A DNA stretch of 64,000 bases from an uncultured Clostridia bacterium. GTDB lineage: Bacteria > Bacillota > Clostridia > UBA1381. The stretch covers positions 24,966-88,965 of the forward strand of contig CAKSQL010000008.1 in NCBI GenBank assembly GCA_934486735.1. Direction: 5' to 3'. Positions 53,476-62,723 of the stretch are shown piece after piece. Every line of letters starts with the position of its first letter. Position 1 is the first letter of the stretch. The notes beneath the pieces were generated by a model, which did not search any database, was not told the origin of the DNA, and worked only from the letters and a program-made list of their open reading frames with translations. The translations under genes were made by a program, and so were the position numbers.

Positions 53476-54867
53476 TTATACCGTCTCAAATTTTATATTC
53501 GAAACATATTTACAAAATTCCTTTATTTCTCCGGTCACACTGCCCTCAATTTCGGACACATGGTGAATGTACGGGCCCTCAATCAGCTTGCGCTCCCACG
53601 CATCCAAATCATCGAAATGTGCCCATATATACGTTCCGTTGGTGTACGGTCCGTCGGCACTGTCGCACTCGCCTGCAATTATCGAATATTTCCCATGATC
53701 CTGGTCTATGCGCGCAACCGTATAATGTGATTTTTTAGCCTCGAAATTCTCGCGCATATTCATGCATCGGCATGGCTCGCCCTCCTTATGCACCGAATAT
53801 GCAAACTGTCCGCAGTGCCACAAAAGCTCAACATTCTCAGTCTCGGGATGCCTTATTGTGAACTCGCCGAAAAGCGGCGGTTTTTTGCCGAAAGTAAGAG
53901 ATTTTAAAAGTACTTGTGTCATGGCGGCATGAACGTCGTTTTCGCAGCTTATGATATATCCCTCGTCCGCCAATATTCCATATGCGGTACATGGCATTGC
54001 TCCGACCAAAAGCTGCAATGCCGACCAGCACTCTGCCGATATTGCGTCAAGCTTAAATTCCTCAAACAATTCCTTGAACAAAATTATATATGCATACTGT
54101 TTTTCTGCAGTCTCGTCCGACACGCTGTCTGTTTCGTACATACTTCTGAGCCGCTTTGCACCGCTTTTAAGTTCAGGCTCTTTCTCTTTCAGAATCGTGT
54201 TGAATCTGTCCTGTATCAGCGCCAAATTAATCGGCACCATATGAATGTCGAACTCTTCCATAAGCTGACCCTCGTTGCAGATAACCGAGGCAAACGGTCT
54301 CGGTCTGAGACCTATCTGCCCGATTCGCATGCCGAGAAAATTCCTCACCGCACAGCTGACAGCCGCAAAGCTTTTTATTCCTTTTTCAAGTCTCTCATCG
54401 TCCACATGAGTATTTACTATGTAACTGAACGGCACATTCATTCGCATTAGCTGACGGCTTATTCCGAAAAGTCCGCATTGCGAATCGGTGTATCTCATGC
54501 CGTCTCCGCTGTCCGGCGCATCGTCGCGCGGCCCCCACAAAAGCACCGGCTTACCGAGTTTTTTTGCAAGCTCGCCAGCTGCTTCTTCGTTTCCGAAATT
54601 CGCTGCTATCAGAATAATCGAATCAACCTTTTCCTTTCTGAAATGCTCGGCTGTTTTGTCCACATCATCGCACGACCAGAGTATCTCCCTTTCAATTACG
54701 CCTTTCAAATCGACAAATGATATATTTTCGTCCGCATAATGCGTTTTGATATATTCAACAATTTTTTTGCCGCGCTCCTCCGCGATTTCCCAGTTGAACT
54801 GTCCCGGCCTTGGCGTGCAGTCACGTCTGAGCGGCACAAGTCCGATTTTTACATTGTAATTAAGCAT
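53476..54867 (-). CDS. L-fucose/L-arabinose isomerase-family protein
   Basis: A 463-residue protein with the fold pattern of fucose/arabinose isomerases: KIGLVPLRRD at the N-terminus, VDSIILIAANFGNEEAAGELAKK, LLWGPRDD and IGLRPRPFASVICNEGQL. Probable metal ligands are Glu in SAECWSAL, Asp in CENDVHAA and His in YIHHVSEIEG. It is shorter than FucI (about 590) and close to AraA (about 500). Expected reaction: aldose-ketose isomerisation, feeding the PfkB kinase and class II aldolase on either side. The sugar is not known; some members of the family have no known substrate. Confidence 0.85.
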   Translation of the reverse strand: MLNYNVKIGLVPLRRDCTPRPGQFNWEIAEERGKKIVEYIKTHYADENISFVDLKGVIEREILWSCDDVDKTAEHFRKEKVDSIILIAANFGNEEAAGELAKKLGKPVLLWGPRDDAPDSGDGMRYTDSQCGLFGISRQLMRMNVPFSYIVNTHVDDERLEKGIKSFAAVSCAVRNFLGMRIGQIGLRPRPFASVICNEGQLMEEFDIHMVPINLALIQDRFNTILKEKEPELKSGAKRLRSMYETDSVSDETAEKQYAYIILFKELFEEFKLDAISAECWSALQLLVGAMPCTAYGILADEGYIISCENDVHAAMTQVLLKSLTFGKKPPLFGEFTIRHPETENVELLWHCGQFAYSVHKEGEPCRCMNMRENFEAKKSHYTVARIDQDHGKYSIIAGECDSADGPYTNGTYIWAHFDDLDAWERKLIEGPYIHHVSEIEGSVTGEIKEFCKYVSNIKFETV

Positions 54868-54881
54868 TTTTCAAGCTCCTT

Positions 54882-55850
54882 TTATAAAATTCCTTTTTTA
54901 TAGTGTTCAACACGCTTGTCTATCTTCGTATAATCAATCACGCCTGTGTTCAAAAATTTTTCGACAACATCGTATGACGGAAGTCCCGAACGTCCGCCGG
55001 GGCGCGTGCATTTAATTGCCGAAACAGCCGTTGCAAAGCGCGCGCAGTCCTCGGGATTCATGCCCTTTAAGTATGCGGCGTCAAACGCGCCATGGAACAC
55101 ATCGCCCGCACCGGTTGTATCAACAACATCCACCTTTATCGCAGGCAGTTCAAAATATTTATCATCATATACTCCGCGGCATCCGTCACCGCCAAAGGTA
55201 AATATCACAATTTCACAGCCTGCATCTTTGACAGCTGCCATGTTTTTTCGATATTCATTTTTATCATATCCGCATGCCTCGCACATAGCGTCATAATACA
55301 TTTCCGAACCGATAAAAATATCAAAATGCTTATAATTTTCATACACAAACGGCTTGTAATAAGGTGCGTCTATGCTTACCTTTCCTCCGTTTTTATGAAT
55401 CGTTTCACATGCATTTATTACGGTCGGAGTTATTAAACCGGTGTGCAGCATTTTTGCCGAGCATATGAAATCATCATCCACATTTGTATTTTCGTCAAAG
55501 TCGCCATGTCCGACAATAAACTCCTTGCCCTTTATTGCCGACTCCGATATGCAAATCGAAAAATTGCTTTTTCTGTCCTTTTGCATACGCATTTTTGATA
55601 TATCAATATTATTATACTCCAAATCCGCAAGCGACATTTTTCCGAACAAATCATCTCCGACAGTTCCTACCAGCGCGGTCTTAAATCCAAGCTCTGATGC
55701 CGCCGCAAGAGCTGTCGCAACATTTCCTCCCCCCTGGAATCCTCTTGAGAGCATCGGGCAATTTTTGTTCGACTCGGGCAGTCTCGCCACCTCAGCAACC
55801 AAGTCCAGAAACGGGTCTCCGAATCCGATTATATCTATTTTCTTATCCAT
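54882..55850 (-). CDS. PfkB-family carbohydrate kinase
   Basis: A 322-residue ribokinase-type kinase. The N-terminal signature region is GGGNVATALAAASELGFKTALVGTVGDD, and the C-terminal one is DTTGAGDVFHGAFDAAYLKG with the catalytic Asp. It phosphorylates a ketose, deoxyketonate or similar with ATP. It stands 15 bases from the isomerase-like gene and 17 bases from the aldehyde dehydrogenase gene. Both a ketose kinase and a 2-keto-3-deoxygluconate kinase role fit the operon. Confidence 0.92.
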   Translation of the reverse strand: MDKKIDIIGFGDPFLDLVAEVARLPESNKNCPMLSRGFQGGGNVATALAAASELGFKTALVGTVGDDLFGKMSLADLEYNNIDISKMRMQKDRKSNFSICISESAIKGKEFIVGHGDFDENTNVDDDFICSAKMLHTGLITPTVINACETIHKNGGKVSIDAPYYKPFVYENYKHFDIFIGSEMYYDAMCEACGYDKNEYRKNMAAVKDAGCEIVIFTFGGDGCRGVYDDKYFELPAIKVDVVDTTGAGDVFHGAFDAAYLKGMNPEDCARFATAVSAIKCTRPGGRSGLPSYDVVEKFLNTGVIDYTKIDKRVEHYKKGIL

Positions 55851-55866
55851 ATTTACTGTCCCTCTT

Positions 55867-57291
55867 TTACGGAATCATTGACAGGAATTTGATGTCGTAA
55901 TACTCATCGAGCGAATACTTCGACTTATCGCAGCCGATGCCCGATTGCTTTGCTCCGGCATGCGGCGAAAATTCACTGCCTACACCGCCGTTTACAAAAA
56001 TTTCACCTGCTCTTACGTCCTCAAAAAACCTACTCATTTCCTTTGCGTTATGTCCAAAGAAATATGCAGAGAGTCCGAAAATCGTATTGTTCGACTTCTC
56101 TATCGCCTCATCAAGTGTCGAAAACGGCTGAATCGGTATAATCGGTCCGAAAATTTCTTCTTTTGAAACACGCATACTGTCGTTCACATCTGCTAAGAGC
56201 GCAGGTGTAATATAACTGCCGACACCCTCCGGTATCTCACCGCCCATGACAAGTCTTGCTCCGCCCGACACAGCATCGTCAATAAGCTCTTTCATTCTGT
56301 CCCTTGCTTCTTTGTTTATGACCGGGCCCATCACATATCCCTCGTCTCTGCCCTTGCCAAGCTTAACCTTACCAAGTTCTTTTGCAATCTTTTCGCACAT
56401 CGTTTGATAAATGCTCTCATGAATATATATTCTGTTGTAGTTCACACAGGTCTGACCGGCAAAACCAACCTTTTTGGCAACGATATTCGCCGCCGTTTCG
56501 TCCAAATCGGCATCCGGCATAACAACAACAGGCGCGTTTCCGCCAAGCTCAAGCGAGAACTTTTTCATTGAGGTTGATGCCTGCTGCATAAGCTTTAAGC
56601 CCGTCTTGTACGAACCGATAAGGCTTACCAGTCTCGGTATATTGCTCTCGTTAAGAGTCTTTGCCACCTCGCCCGATGGGCCGGAAACAATGTTCAAAAC
56701 CCCTTTCGGAAAGCCTGTTTTCCCGGCAATAACTCCAAGATACAGGGTTGCAAGCGGAGTCTCGGATGACGGCTTTATAACGCACGTGCATCCGGACGCA
56801 ATTGCCGGTGCAAGCTTTATGCTTGCGTTGCCCAGGGGGTAATTCCATGCAAGATGTCCGACAGCTACACCTACCGGCTGTCTTGTAACTATCTGATAAT
56901 TAAGCTTATCACCCATGTGCAGATTCGGTATCACAGCGCCCTCTATTCTTTTTGCCTCCTCGGCATAGAACGAAAGGCTTGTCAAAAGCCAATCAACGTC
57001 TCCGCATGCGGCAGGATACGGTCTGCCCGACTCTGCCGAAACCAAATTAATCAGCGTATCTCTCTCGGCAAGGCATGCATCCTTAAATTTATAAAGCCAT
57101 GCCGCTCTTTCATTTACAGAGGTTTTTGACCACGTTTTAAACGCTTCATCCGCTGCCGAAAGTGCCTCCTTTGTCTGCTCCTTTGTTGCACATCCAACCG
57201 TGCCTGCAATCTCGTCGGTTGCAGGATTATACACATTCAGCTTTTTTCCCAATCCGTCAACAAGACTGCCGTTTATATATTGTTTATACAT
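55867..57291 (-). CDS. NAD(P)-dependent aldehyde dehydrogenase
   Basis: A 474-residue aldehyde dehydrogenase. ATG at 57291 follows AAAGGA; an ATG at 57309 would overlap the previous gene. Signatures: PWNYPLG-type NAYPLGNAS cofactor contact (AWNYPLGN), SLIGSYKTGL, catalytic Glu in LELGGNAP and catalytic Cys in GQTCVNYNRIYIHES. It resembles succinate-semialdehyde/glycolaldehyde/lactaldehyde dehydrogenases. In this operon it may oxidise the aldehyde released by the KDPG-like or class II aldolase, for example glyceraldehyde to glycerate, which the glycerate kinase would then use. Confidence 0.93.
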   Translation of the reverse strand: MYKQYINGSLVDGLGKKLNVYNPATDEIAGTVGCATKEQTKEALSAADEAFKTWSKTSVNERAAWLYKFKDACLAERDTLINLVSAESGRPYPAACGDVDWLLTSLSFYAEEAKRIEGAVIPNLHMGDKLNYQIVTRQPVGVAVGHLAWNYPLGNASIKLAPAIASGCTCVIKPSSETPLATLYLGVIAGKTGFPKGVLNIVSGPSGEVAKTLNESNIPRLVSLIGSYKTGLKLMQQASTSMKKFSLELGGNAPVVVMPDADLDETAANIVAKKVGFAGQTCVNYNRIYIHESIYQTMCEKIAKELGKVKLGKGRDEGYVMGPVINKEARDRMKELIDDAVSGGARLVMGGEIPEGVGSYITPALLADVNDSMRVSKEEIFGPIIPIQPFSTLDEAIEKSNNTIFGLSAYFFGHNAKEMSRFFEDVRAGEIFVNGGVGSEFSPHAGAKQSGIGCDKSKYSLDEYYDIKFLSMIP

Positions 57292-57305
57292 AATTCTCAT
57301 TCCTT

Positions 57306-58616
57306 TCACTCAGCCGAAGAAAAATCATCCGCTCTCTGCTGATTTTTAAAACCTTTCAAGCCCCTTGCACCTATAAATTTTGCTGCGCTGCCAAGCTCCT
57401 CCTCAATTTCAAGAAAGCGATTTCCACGCTCTCCGATTGCGCTTTCGCGTATCGAGCCTGCATTTATTCCGACCGCATAATCTGCTATCGATGCACCCTC
57501 GCCGCGGCTGTCCGACGGCATGATTGCATATCCGAATTTATATGCATATTGAATCATTTCAAGCGCTTCGGTTATAGAACCTACCTGGTTTACCTTCAAA
57601 AGGACAGTATTTGCCGCGCCTTTTGAGATTCCGTATGCCACACGCTTTGGATTTGTGGTGAACAGGTCGTCGCCGACAATCTGTATCCCTGATTCTCTCG
57701 TAAGCTCCGCCGTTGTTCCATAATCGTCCTCATTGAACGGATCTTCAATTATAACAAACGGATAATCGTTTATAATCTTTAAATAAAAATCATACAGCTG
57801 TTCTTTGGTTTTCGGCATTTTGTCAAACAATCCGTAGTATTTGTCATCTTCCTTATTGTGATATGTATCGGTTGCGACGTCCATCTGAAATCCCATTTTG
57901 CCTTCATAGCCTGCCTCTGCAATGGTTTTGAGCATATCCTCCCAAATCTCGCAGTCACAGCTGTAAACACCCTCGGGAATTGATATAAAATCACGCACAT
58001 TCGGAAGTCCGCCGAATTTTGTTTTCATTTTCTCCGCCCAGCGTGTGTGAACATCCCAGCAGGCATATGACGCATCCGAAAAGCTGTCAAAACCGAATGC
58101 CATAACTGACATGGTCGGCTTTCCGCCGGGGGTCGTTATTCCTCCTCCGTAACGCTCATCACCTGCCGCCATAGCAACTCCGGGGACAGGCAGATACATT
58201 GCTCCCGCGCCGCCGATATGCCGATAAAGCGGTATACCGAGTGCGTTTGCACCGGCTTTCAGAACTGCTGCCGAGGTTGCGGCAACCGCATTTCCGCCGA
58301 GCTTTTCTTTTGCGTCCGGCATCATATTCAATATCGCCAAATCAACCTCGGTTTGATTTGCCGCATCCATTCCTATAATTTTCGGAGCAATAACATTGTC
58401 CACGCTGTCAAGTGCACGTCCGACACCCTTGCCGCCGAATTTTTTTCCTCCGTCAAAAACAAAATCAACCTCGTGCGTGCCTATTGAAATTCCCGAGGTA
58501 CACATGCCCTTTCCGACCGCACCGCTTTCCGTCGTTACCGTCACTTCAATGCCCGGTTTGCCGCGGTTGGTGTAAACCTGGCGTGCCTTAACCTTTGTTA
58601 TCAGTGTACCGTACAT
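57306..58616 (-). CDS. divergent enolase homologue of unknown substrate
   Basis: A 436-residue protein with the full length and fold order of enolase. Kept: Ser of the mobile loop (TSGISIGTHE, about 40-49), metal ligands Asp246 (FQMDVA), Glu291 (IIEDPF) and Asp316 (IVGDDLFTTN), and Lys341 (LLKVNQVG). Changed: the GGxHA histidine region reads AAGDERYGGG, QEF reads KPT, the GDEGG acid loop is gone (IPEGVYSC), SHRSGE reads SDSRGEG and the substrate lysine near the end is Arg390. Such a site is unlikely to dehydrate 2-phosphoglycerate. With an aldolase, dehydrogenases and glycerate kinase around it, a sugar-acid or sugar-acid-phosphate dehydratase is inferred. Whether the genome has a normal enolase is not seen here. 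Confidence 0.88.
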   Translation of the reverse strand: MYGTLITKVKARQVYTNRGKPGIEVTVTTESGAVGKGMCTSGISIGTHEVDFVFDGGKKFGGKGVGRALDSVDNVIAPKIIGMDAANQTEVDLAILNMMPDAKEKLGGNAVAATSAAVLKAGANALGIPLYRHIGGAGAMYLPVPGVAMAAGDERYGGGITTPGGKPTMSVMAFGFDSFSDASYACWDVHTRWAEKMKTKFGGLPNVRDFISIPEGVYSCDCEIWEDMLKTIAEAGYEGKMGFQMDVATDTYHNKEDDKYYGLFDKMPKTKEQLYDFYLKIINDYPFVIIEDPFNEDDYGTTAELTRESGIQIVGDDLFTTNPKRVAYGISKGAANTVLLKVNQVGSITEALEMIQYAYKFGYAIMPSDSRGEGASIADYAVGINAGSIRESAIGERGNRFLEIEEELGSAAKFIGARGLKGFKNQQRADDFSSAE

Positions 58617-58620
58617 AATC

Positions 58621-60078
58621 TCATTCTCCTATCAATATTATTCTCAAATCAAGCGCCGAAACTCCTTTTTCGGCAGCCACTCCGCATTTAAGCCGCCACA
58701 AAGCCTCGCTTGTTCCATGAGTTTTGAGTCCTGCCATTACATCTATTCCCTCTTTTTCAGCCTCCCGGATTGTGAATCCGTCCACAATCGCTCCGGCAAG
58801 GCAATCGGGCGCACCATTGTATACAAATCCGCCCGGTCCGTCTGTTCCGTCGGTGTCTACCGCACCGATTACTATTTTTTCGCTTCCCGAAATTTTTATT
58901 GCGGCGGCAAGCGCATATTCCTGGTTTCGTCCTCCGATGCCGCTTTCCTTTCCGACTGTCACAACATTTTCGCCTGATGACATAAGCACAACAGGAGCTT
59001 TGAACGGCTCGGACATGCGTTCGCAGCAGAGCGCCATATTTCCGTCAACATAGCCTGCTTCCCTCGCCTCCGCTTCCATATATTCCGAAAGCATTATGCA
59101 GCGATAGCCAAGCTCTGCCGCTCTTTTTCTGACCGCGGGGTAAACGGTGGCGTCCTTAAATATCAGTCCGAAAAATCGCGCATCATAGGTCTGATATTCC
59201 TCCGGCGACATATTCTCATCCGTTCCCGACAAAAGATGCTCTCTTATCGATTCCGGAGTTTCGTCCCATGCATCCCATTTATTGATTATATCTATGCAGT
59301 CCTTATATGTCGAAGCCGCTGCGACAGTCGGGAAAAACGTGTTGATTTCAAGCATTTCGGAAAATGTCATCCGCGTTACCGGAGTTGACATTTTCGCCGG
59401 GTCGGCAGTCGTCATATGTATCATCTTCGAACCCCCGAAAAGCCTTGTTATTCTTCCGCCCTTGAATCGGTCAATATGCGTTCTTATCTGATTTAAGTCA
59501 CTTGTCGGAACGCCCTTTTCAATCTGCATCATGTGCGTGAATTTCGCTATATCTTCAATTGTTATATCCCCTGCCGGGTAGGTAAAAAGCGAGCCGCAGC
59601 CGCTGCCGAAGATTGTGAAAAGCAAATCTCTTTCGGAAATATTTTCAGCAAGCGTTTCTATCTCGCGGCATGCTCTTACGCAGCACTCGTCCGGGATCGG
59701 GTGTCCTGCCGGTGTGACCTTGATTTTTTCGCATACTATATCCTCGCCATGCTTGCATATTACATGCCCGGCTGTGAGATGCTCTCCCAAAACCTCCTCC
59801 AAAGCAAGAGCCGCACGCTGAATCCCTTTCGCTGCACCGATAACGAATATTCGGTCATAATCGTCAAGATTATATACCGCCGCTCCGCTTTTCGGATCGC
59901 CTTTCATTTCAAATCCGTCGGTGTCGAGAATGATTTTGTTATCCTCAAGCCTTACCAGCTTTTTCACGCGGTAGTACGGGTCGAGCGAATCGAGTCCGGC
60001 ATCCAACAGCTCCGCCACGATTTTTCTGCCTGCCTTGTTTCCGCACGATGTGAGCATCGCTTTGTTTTTTATTCTCAT
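58621..60078 (-). CDS. glycerate 2-kinase, DUF4147/MOFRL type
   Basis: A 485-residue kinase. The N-terminal DUF4147 domain has RIFVIGAAKGIQRAALALEEVLGE, AGHPIPDECCVRA and FTIFGSGCGSLF; the C-terminal MOFRL domain has GKESGIGGRNQEYALAAAI and DTDGTDGPGGFVYNGAPD, with HGTSEAL near the end. Characterised relatives phosphorylate D-glycerate to 2-phosphoglycerate, linking the operon to lower glycolysis. It begins 17 bases after the aldo/keto reductase gene and ends 5 bases before the divergent enolase, so 2-phosphoglycerate is made next to an enolase-like protein that probably cannot use it. Confidence 0.92.
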   Translation of the reverse strand: MRIKNKAMLTSCGNKAGRKIVAELLDAGLDSLDPYYRVKKLVRLEDNKIILDTDGFEMKGDPKSGAAVYNLDDYDRIFVIGAAKGIQRAALALEEVLGEHLTAGHVICKHGEDIVCEKIKVTPAGHPIPDECCVRACREIETLAENISERDLLFTIFGSGCGSLFTYPAGDITIEDIAKFTHMMQIEKGVPTSDLNQIRTHIDRFKGGRITRLFGGSKMIHMTTADPAKMSTPVTRMTFSEMLEINTFFPTVAAASTYKDCIDIINKWDAWDETPESIREHLLSGTDENMSPEEYQTYDARFFGLIFKDATVYPAVRKRAAELGYRCIMLSEYMEAEAREAGYVDGNMALCCERMSEPFKAPVVLMSSGENVVTVGKESGIGGRNQEYALAAAIKISGSEKIVIGAVDTDGTDGPGGFVYNGAPDCLAGAIVDGFTIREAEKEGIDVMAGLKTHGTSEALWRLKCGVAAEKGVSALDLRIILIGE

Positions 60079-60094
60079 AGCTTTTTACTCCCAA

Positions 60095-60943
60095 TCAGAA
60101 TAAGATATTATCCGGGTCGGGCGCTTCTGGGCAGCTGCCCTTTAATGATGCAATCAAATCCATATCCTCATCCGAAAGCGTGAAGTTGAATATCTCGGTA
60201 TTCTGCTTTATCCGCATCGGATTTGCCGATTTGGGCAGCGGAAGAAAATCCATTTGCAGACACCATCTGAGGCAAATCTGACCTATTGATTTTCCGTACT
60301 TTTCAGACAGCGCTTTCATCTGTGCCACTTCAAATATTGAGCCTGTTCCGAACGGACTGTACGCCTCGGTCACAATCCCCTTTTCACGGCAATACTGCAC
60401 AATTTCCGGCTGAGTTATTCCCGGGCATAATTTCAGCTGATTCACCATCGGCATAATTTCAGCCGTTTCCATAAGCGCATCAATATGATGCGGCATAAAA
60501 TTGCTTACGCCTATCGCGCGTATTTTTCCTGCCTTGTAAAGCTCCTCAAACGCACGCCACGTCTCCTGCATCGCCTTTTTCCACACCAAGCGGTACTGAA
60601 CCGGATTGGGCCAGTGTATCAGATATAAATCCAGATAATCTGTTCTTAAATTTTTTAAAGTCTTGTCAAATTCAGCAAGAGTTGATTTATAGCCATGGCA
60701 TGCATTTCTCAGCTTGCTTGTTATAAAAACTTCTTCTCTTTTGAGTCCGCTGTCGGCAAGAGCATTGCCGATTCCGCCCTCACTGCCATATGCTGCTGCG
60801 GTATCTATATGCCGATAGCCGAGCGCAAATGCAGCTAAAACCGCATTTTTTGTCACATCATCGGTTGTCTGCCATGTGCCGAGTCCCACGCAGGGGATTT
60901 CAACACCGTTTAATAATTTATATGTATCGGTCAGTGCTTTCAT
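60095..60943 (-). CDS. aldo/keto reductase
   Basis: A 282-residue TIM-barrel NADP(H)-dependent reductase. The catalytic tetrad is visible as Asp in RHIDTAA, Tyr in AAYGSE, Lys in ITSKL and His in LIHWPNP. Cofactor-binding segment near the C-terminus: LPLPKSANPMRIKQNTEIF. It reduces aldehydes or ketoses, or works in reverse on sugar alcohols. It is placed between the KDPG-type aldolase and glycerate kinase genes, so reduction of an aldehyde product is possible. Start follows GAAAGGAT. Confidence 0.93.
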   Translation of the reverse strand: MKALTDTYKLLNGVEIPCVGLGTWQTTDDVTKNAVLAAFALGYRHIDTAAAYGSEGGIGNALADSGLKREEVFITSKLRNACHGYKSTLAEFDKTLKNLRTDYLDLYLIHWPNPVQYRLVWKKAMQETWRAFEELYKAGKIRAIGVSNFMPHHIDALMETAEIMPMVNQLKLCPGITQPEIVQYCREKGIVTEAYSPFGTGSIFEVAQMKALSEKYGKSIGQICLRWCLQMDFLPLPKSANPMRIKQNTEIFNFTLSDEDMDLIASLKGSCPEAPDPDNILF

Positions 60944-60968
60944 ATTTCAAAATCCTTTCTGCCGCGTA

Positions 60969-61616
60969 TTATTTTCTTGCATCGAGCGAATCCAAAACGG
61001 TTCTTCTTGTATTCTCTGCAATCTGTTCATAGTCGCTGTTGATAAGCGCATTATTTTCATTGAACATCCAGTCGCCGCCCGCTGCAAGAGTATGCTTGTA
61101 AGCCACAAGCGGCAAGAAATTTTTGCCATCCAGTCCGCCGGTAACAACCCATTCGATATTGCCGAACGGACCGTTATTGAACTGTGCCAGTGTCTTTGTC
61201 GCACCCATTTCGTAAACCGGGTAAAATTTCACTATATTTATTCCGTAGCTGAGCGCCATCATAAGTTCTGTCGCCGTAACGCAGCCGGGAAGAACCGAAA
61301 TATCGTTTTTGAGACAATGCTCAACCACATCTCCGTTGAAGCCGGGCATTACAATAAACTGTGCGCCCAAATCAATAACCTTCTTCGCCTGCTCAACATT
61401 CATAACCGAGCCTGCTCCCACAATAACCTCTGGAACGTCCTTTGCGATATTCCGCAGATATTTCAAGGAGTTCTCGTTTCTCATCAAAATTTCACACACC
61501 GGGATTCCGCCCTCTGCCAAAGCCTTTGCCGCAGGAACTGCCTGCTCCACCTTAGGCTCAACCATTATCGGGCATAAGCCTGTCGTTTTCAAAATTCCAT
61601 ACATTGTTTTTTCCAT
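60969..61616 (-). CDS. 2-keto-3-deoxy-6-phosphogluconate / 4-hydroxy-2-oxoglutarate aldolase family
   Basis: A 215-residue class I aldolase of the Eda family. The Schiff-base Lys is in INIVKFYPV, the acid/base Glu in VCEILMRN, and GAGSVMNVEQA and the phosphate-site VTGGLDGKN follow the family order. Members split 2-keto-3-deoxy acids (often 6-phosphorylated) into pyruvate and an aldehyde. Together with the Ldh-type dehydrogenase, the divergent enolase and aldehyde dehydrogenase this points to an Entner-Doudoroff-like step. It is 18 bases after the Ldh-type gene. Confidence 0.92.
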   Translation of the reverse strand: MEKTMYGILKTTGLCPIMVEPKVEQAVPAAKALAEGGIPVCEILMRNENSLKYLRNIAKDVPEVIVGAGSVMNVEQAKKVIDLGAQFIVMPGFNGDVVEHCLKNDISVLPGCVTATELMMALSYGINIVKFYPVYEMGATKTLAQFNNGPFGNIEWVVTGGLDGKNFLPLVAYKHTLAAGGDWMFNENNALINSDYEQIAENTRRTVLDSLDARK

Positions 61617-61634
61617 GATTTCTACCTCTCTTTA

Positions 61635-62678
61635 TTAAAATTTTACTCCTGTAAGTTCTTCTAATTTTTTATAGCTTGCGAGCATTGCGTCGGTCACTTC
61701 GATTTCTCCGCTCGCAAGAGCCGCGCTGCGCTTATCCCACTCCATTTCACCGGGGATATATATCTTTTCGGCATTTTTTGCTTTAGGCGCATTTTTAAGT
61801 TCATCCGAAAGCTGTGCCATGCGCTTTGTAAAGGTATCATACGGCATCATTTTTGACACGTCTATCGCAATAAACGCATGTCCCGCATTGTTGACCGATG
61901 CCAAATCCAGATTCCAGCTTGCAACCTCGCTCAATATCCCTGCGCCTGTCATAACCGCCGCAAGAATTTCTACCAGAACTGCAAAGCCGTAGCCTTTATG
62001 CGCCGCCATAGGCTGGAGACTTGCCTCTTTAGGGAACTTGCCTGCATCCGTTGTCGGCACTCCCTTCTCGTCAACAAGCCATGTATCGGGAATCTTCTGA
62101 CCCTTTTCCTGTGCCATTATAACCTTCAATGCCGCCACGTTGCTGAGCGCAATATCCAAAAATACGCTCTTTCCGTCCCCGAGCGGTGCTGCAAACGAAA
62201 ACGGATTGCTGCCTATCGCCTTTTTTCTTCCGTTCGGAATAGCTATAACAGGGTCGGCATTGCTCACTGCCAAGCCTATCATTCCCTCAGCCGCCGCAAG
62301 GTTTGAATAATACCCTGCCGCACCGAAATGACAGCTGTTATGCACTCCGACATATGCGATGCCGCAGTCCTTTGCCTTTTGTATGGCAAGTTTCATAGCC
62401 TTGCATGATGAAACCATGCCCACCGCCTTATTGCCGTTTATTATCGCCCATGCAGATCCCTCGCGCTCGATGCTCGGCTCTGCCTTTGCATCCAGTCCGC
62501 CGGCTTTCATTTTCTCTATGTAACCGCAAAGGTTTTTTGTTCCATGTGTCAAAACTCCGAATGTATCTGTTGTCACCAATACATCGGCAGTCGTGTTCGC
62601 GTCCGTCTCGCTTATTCCGATGCTCACAAGTGCCGACACCGCAAAACTCCTCAGTCGGTCAAGCTTTATTTTACTCAT
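61635..62678 (-). CDS. Ldh-family (malate/lactate/2,3-diketogulonate-type) oxidoreductase
   Basis: A 347-residue NAD(P)-dependent dehydrogenase of the type-2 malate/L-lactate family (YlbC, DlgD relatives). Signatures: VLTHGTKNLCGYIEKM with the substrate His, VHNSCHFGAAGYYSNLAA, GSNPFSFAAP and PMAAHKGYGFAVLVE. It interconverts 2-hydroxy and 2-keto acids, probably a sugar acid here. First gene of the catabolic operon, with ribosome binding site AAAGGAATG and promoter candidate at 62724-62752. Confidence 0.93.
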   Translation of the reverse strand: MSKIKLDRLRSFAVSALVSIGISETDANTTADVLVTTDTFGVLTHGTKNLCGYIEKMKAGGLDAKAEPSIEREGSAWAIINGNKAVGMVSSCKAMKLAIQKAKDCGIAYVGVHNSCHFGAAGYYSNLAAAEGMIGLAVSNADPVIAIPNGRKKAIGSNPFSFAAPLGDGKSVFLDIALSNVAALKVIMAQEKGQKIPDTWLVDEKGVPTTDAGKFPKEASLQPMAAHKGYGFAVLVEILAAVMTGAGILSEVASWNLDLASVNNAGHAFIAIDVSKMMPYDTFTKRMAQLSDELKNAPKAKNAEKIYIPGEMEWDKRSAALASGEIEVTDAMLASYKKLEELTGVKF

Positions 62679-62723
62679 ATTCTCATTCCTTTCGATAATG
62701 CAAGAAAATACTTCTTTATCTAT

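Noticed and set aside
57306..58616. Ordinary glycolytic enolase
   Set aside because: Several residues essential for 2-phosphoglycerate dehydration are replaced and the gene lies in an inducible-looking catabolic operon rather than with glycolytic genes.
51173..62678. Sulfoquinovose breakdown operon
   Set aside because: Some enzyme classes match (isomerase, PfkB kinase, aldolase, SDR, KDPG-type aldolase), but no sulfoquinovosidase, sulfonate transporter or sulfolyase gene is present and glycerate kinase points to an unsulfonated three-carbon product.
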